Under the pieces are notes generated by a model, which saw only the letters and a list, made by a program, of their open reading frames with translations, did no database searches and was not told where the DNA came from. The position numbers were made by a program, and so were the translations under genes. Source: Streptomyces sp. NRRL F-5123 (GTDB taxonomy: Bacteria; Actinomycetota; Actinomycetes; Streptomycetales; Streptomycetaceae). From it: 64,000 nucleotides of DNA. The first letter of the stretch is position 1. The number at the start of each line of letters is the position of its first letter. Below, one piece after another: positions 61,454 through 64,000 of this stretch. Location: contig NZ_JOHY01000006.1 of NCBI RefSeq assembly GCF_000721495.1, positions 124,001-188,000 on the forward strand. The letters are read 5' to 3'.

Positions 61454-62569
61454 ATGAGCAGCACCGTGGTGGTCGTCGGCGGCGGGTACGGCGGGTCGAG
61501 TGTCGCCAAGGCGCTGGACGCGGAGGGCGGCGTGGATGTCGTCCTCGTGGAGCCGAAGGATGCGTTCGTGCACGCGGCCGGGTCGCTCCGGGCACTGGTG
61601 AAGCCGGAGTGGGCGGGGAACATTTTCTTTCCGTACGACGGGCTGATGGCGCGCGGGCGGGTGGTGCGCGATCGGGTAGCGGCTGTCGACGGCGACGGGC
61701 GCGGGGTCACGCTCGCGGGTGGCGGGCGGATCGATGCGGACTACGTCGTGCTGGCCAGCGGGTCGGACTACCCGTTTCCGGCGAAGAGTGACAGCGACGC
61801 CGCCGTGGAGGCGCTCGACCGGTTGCGGCTGGCGCACAAGGAACTGTCGGCGGCCGGGCGCGTGCTGATCACCGGCGCGGGGCCGGTCGGGCTGGAGCTG
61901 GCGGGGGAGATCGCCGCCGTGTGGCCCGGCAAGCGGATCACCCTGCTCGACCCGGCGGACGAGGTCATGCCGTCCTTCGCGCCCGAGCTGCGGGCCGAGC
62001 TGCGCCGCCAGCTCACCGCCCTGGGCGTGGAGTTGCGGCTCGGCGCCGCGCTCGCCGCGCAGCCGGCGACGCCCGCCGGGCAGGTAGGCGCGTTCGCCGT
62101 GGCCACCACGGCGGGGGACACGATCGAGGCGGACATCTGGTTCCGCTGCCACGGGGTGCGGGTGAACGGCGGCTACCTCACCGGCAGCCTGGACGCCGGC
62201 GCGTTGACCGAGCGCGGGCAGGTGCGGGTGACCGCGACCCTCCAGGTGCGCGGCCACGAGCGGCTGTACGCGCTCGGCGACCTCACCGACCTCGCCGAGG
62301 CCAAGATGGCGGGCTACGCGATGAAGCACGCCGCGGTCGTGGCCGCCAACGTCGCCGCCCAGGTGCGCGGCGAGCGGCCCGCCGCGACGTACACGCCCTC
62401 GCCGGTGCCCTCGGTGCTGCTGCCGCTCGGGCCGAACGGCGGTGTCGGCCAGGTGCCCGCCGAGGAGCCCGACAGCCCGCCCACGCTGCTGCCCGCCTCC
62501 GCCGTCGCCGAGTACAAGGGCGCGGACCTCTTCACCGGCCGCTTCGCCGAGCTGTTCGGCACCGCCTGA
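61454..62569 (+). CDS. FAD-dependent NAD(P)H oxidoreductase, AIF/NDH-2-like
   Basis: 371 aa from ATG 61454; ribosome binding site weak. FAD-binding VVVVGGGYGGSSVAKALD at the start, the second nucleotide site VLITGAGPVGLELAGEIA at about 140, and LYALGDLTDLAEAKMAGYAMKHA near 275 for FAD. Compact size and sequence fit the AIF-M2/NDH-2-like quinone reductase group. Operators and a convergent MarR gene suggest induction by quinones or electrophiles. Confidence 0.87.
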   Translation: MSSTVVVVGGGYGGSSVAKALDAEGGVDVVLVEPKDAFVHAAGSLRALVKPEWAGNIFFPYDGLMARGRVVRDRVAAVDGDGRGVTLAGGGRIDADYVVLASGSDYPFPAKSDSDAAVEALDRLRLAHKELSAAGRVLITGAGPVGLELAGEIAAVWPGKRITLLDPADEVMPSFAPELRAELRRQLTALGVELRLGAALAAQPATPAGQVGAFAVATTAGDTIEADIWFRCHGVRVNGGYLTGSLDAGALTERGQVRVTATLQVRGHERLYALGDLTDLAEAKMAGYAMKHAAVVAANVAAQVRGERPAATYTPSPVPSVLLPLGPNGGVGQVPAEEPDSPPTLLPASAVAEYKGADLFTGRFAELFGTA

Positions 62570-62640
62570 GTCCGTGCGGGTCGCAGAGCGGCCGGAGCCC
62601 CGTCCCGTACCCCCGTCCCGTACCCCCGCCGCGGCTGCCG

Positions 62641-63123
62641 TCAGCGGCGCGGGGTGCGGGGCGGGGCCTCGTCGTGGTCCAGGAAGACCTCCGGTACCAG
62701 GTTGTCCGTCACGACGCGGCCCAGCAGCGCGGCCATGGCCTCGCGGTCGGCCGGCGGCAGCCCCTGGGGGAGGAGTTCGACGCGCCGGCACGTCTCGGCG
62801 TAGAAGGCGTCGACCAGCGTCGAGCCCTCGCCGGTGAGGGCGACGCGTACCGCTCGCCCGTCCTCCGGGTCGGGCTCGCGGCGCACCAGGCCGCGCTGGG
62901 CGGTGCGGTCGACCAGCCCGGTCAGGCTCGACTTGGCGAGGCCCAGCGTCTCGCCCAGGTCAGCCATCCCGCGCGGCCGCGGCATCAGCACGCACATCAG
63001 CTGGCCCTGCTGGCTGGTGATGCCGTATTCGCGGGCCGTCTCGGCGTAGACGGCGTTGACGAGGAAGGCGGCGCGCACCAGCGCGGTCGCGATGCTCATG
63101 CGCTCGCCCTCGTCCTTGCCCAT
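62641..63123 (-). CDS. MarR-family transcriptional regulator
   Basis: 160 aa from ATG 63123; ATG 63099 is possible. Winged helix: RGMADLGETLGLAKSSLTGLVDRTAQRGLVRREPDPEDGRAVRVALT; a C-terminal dimerisation helix follows. Convergent with the FAD oxidoreductase gene, with 71 bases between stop codons, and the likely binder of its TTCGTnnnACGAA operators. No such palindrome precedes its own start, so autoregulation is not supported. Confidence 0.86.
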   Translation of the reverse strand: MGKDEGERMSIATALVRAAFLVNAVYAETAREYGITSQQGQLMCVLMPRPRGMADLGETLGLAKSSLTGLVDRTAQRGLVRREPDPEDGRAVRVALTGEGSTLVDAFYAETCRRVELLPQGLPPADREAMAALLGRVVTDNLVPEVFLDHDEAPPRTPRR

Positions 63124-63290
63124 GGCGTTCAGGGTACTGGGGCCGCGGCTGCGGCGGCGGGGCGTTGTCAGACCCTCCGCCTACTGTTGTCGCAGACGAC
63201 GGGGGGTCCGGACGGGCGGCGTGCGTACGCGTGCGCCTGCCCGTTCTTCGCCGCGGCCGGCGGGCCCCGCCCCGGGAGGGGGACGGCGGG

Positions 63291-63320
63291 TCCCGCCGGA
63301 CCGCACGCGGTCCGGCGGGA
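63291..63320 (-). terminator. Terminator of the penicillin-binding protein gene
   Basis: TCCCGCCGGACCGC/GCGGTCCGGCGGGA, 14 perfect pairs around a two-base centre, 22 bases beyond the minus-strand stop at 63343. Confidence 0.7.
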
Positions 63321-63342
63321 GGGCCGGAGGTGCCGGGAGCCG

Positions 63343-64000
63343 TCAGGCAGCGGCCTTGAGCACGGCCGCGACGATCGGTCCGGCCGAGGCGTTGCCGTGG
63401 CCGCCGCCCACGACCACGCCCGCGGCGGCGACATGGCCGGCGTAGGCGGTGAACCAGCCGTCGGCCTGGCCCTGGTTCTCCTCCGCGGAGCCGGTCTTGG
63501 CGCCGTACGGACGGGCGACACCGTTGAGGAGCCCGGCCGCGGTGCCGTGGTCGGCGGTCTGCTTCATCATCTGCTTCAGCCCCTGCTGCACGTAGCCGGG
63601 CAGCCGGGTGGTGGGGATGGTGGTGCGGTTCTCGATCAGGCTCTTGTCCTGGAGGATCGTCGGCTGCAGGAACTTCCCGTTGACCACGGTGGCGGAGACC
63701 GACGCCATGTTCAGGGTGTTCATCAGCACCTGCCCCTGGCCGATCATCTCCGAGGTGAACTCGTCACCCGTGCCGCCCGGGATGCTGCCGTCCTCGGTGC
63801 CGGTGCCGACGTACCACGGCTCTGCTTTGCCGCCGATGCCGAAGTACTTCCTGCCGACGTCGGACAGGCCGTTCGGCTGCTCGAGGTTCGGGGAGAGCCG
63901 GATGAAGCCGGTGTTGCAGGACTGGGCGAAGTCCCAGGCCAGGTCGGCGTCGAGGTTGTCCCGGGTGACGTTGTGGTACTGCTTGCCGCCCACCACGTTG
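63343..64000 (-). CDS. Penicillin-binding protein transpeptidase, 5' part outside window
   Basis: Frame remains open to the window edge; about 219 C-terminal residues are seen. The transpeptidase motifs SCN (in FAQSCNTGFI) and KTGS (in PYGAKTGSAEE) are intact; the SxxK serine lies upstream of the window. TPase domain end features GWFTAYAGHVAAAGVVVGG. Belongs to the class A/B PBP or PbpA-like transpeptidases of cell-wall synthesis; class cannot be told from this fragment. Confidence 0.88.
   Translation of the reverse strand, partial: NVVGGKQYHNVTRDNLDADLAWDFAQSCNTGFIRLSPNLEQPNGLSDVGRKYFGIGGKAEPWYVGTGTEDGSIPGGTGDEFTSEMIGQGQVLMNTLNMASVSATVVNGKFLQPTILQDKSLIENRTTIPTTRLPGYVQQGLKQMMKQTADHGTAAGLLNGVARPYGAKTGSAEENQGQADGWFTAYAGHVAAAGVVVGGGHGNASAGPIVAAVLKAAA

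Overview
High-GC actinomycete chromosome, almost certainly a member of the Streptomycetaceae. The evidence is the strong G/C bias at third codon positions, an HrdD-type sigma factor behind an exact SigR-type promoter, a SepX/GlpR-type division protein, an exact CebR cellulose operator in front of a secreted GH6 cellulase, many four-base stop/start overlaps, and tRNA genes without an encoded CCA. I see no phage, integrase, transposase, CRISPR array or classical defence island.

Layout. 1-5132: a tightly coupled polysaccharide operon (processive GT2, membrane-anchored GH26, GT-C glycosyltransferase, second GH26) closed by a textbook terminator. 5283-5406: tRNA-Arg(CCT) on the minus strand. 5751-8120: a conserved hypothetical gene, then a luciferase-like FMN monooxygenase/FMN reductase pair with an exact SigR-type promoter. 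8157-17872: accessory transport and regulation: two paralogous 14-TM DHA2 efflux pumps, an ABC ATPase, MarR and TetR regulators, a His-rich lipoprotein, a LigB/DODA-type dioxygenase and a PAT-like acetyltransferase. Three TTGAAnnTTCAA palindromes link the MarR gene with the dioxygenase. 18110-25743: hrdD, a VIT1-type metal transporter, a Cds1-like PLP enzyme, mscL, a SAF-domain protein, mtnP, fmdB (with a CIRCE-like element on its ribosome binding site) and an MFS protein. 25919-36302: a K+/H+-antiporter-like protein (apparent CTG start), penicillin acylase, 5-FTHF cyclo-ligase, galU, the glp-moaC-mog-rimJ-like run, sepX and tRNA-Ala(CGC). 36474-43378: DUF4240, ribA with a leader hairpin, a TetR/MMPL pair with large operators, and an ogt/ada-alkA repair operon. 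43488-53614: small acetyltransferase/DUF2630 genes, MerR divergent from a mymA-like Baeyer-Villiger monooxygenase/hydrolase/SDR operon, endonuclease V and a tricorn-type protease. 53762-64000: GNAT, an FAD dehydrogenase, the CebR-box cellulase, a serine hydrolase, two frameshifted genes (SDR, PPOX-class), a MarR-type-operator-controlled FAD oxidoreductase with a convergent MarR gene, and the 3' part of a penicillin-binding protein.

How the parts work together. The most informative signals are regulatory: two SigR-type promoters (thiol-oxidative stress), one CIRCE-like site (HrcA heat-shock repressor), one CebR box (cellobiose induction), two distinct MarR-type operator sets and one TetR operator set, each placed where a promoter should be. 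The most plausible little-described system is the GT2/GH26/GT-C/GH26 operon, in which a polymer synthase is encoded with two anchored hydrolases that may edit its product. All functions are read from sequence features and remembered family knowledge; no database search was run.
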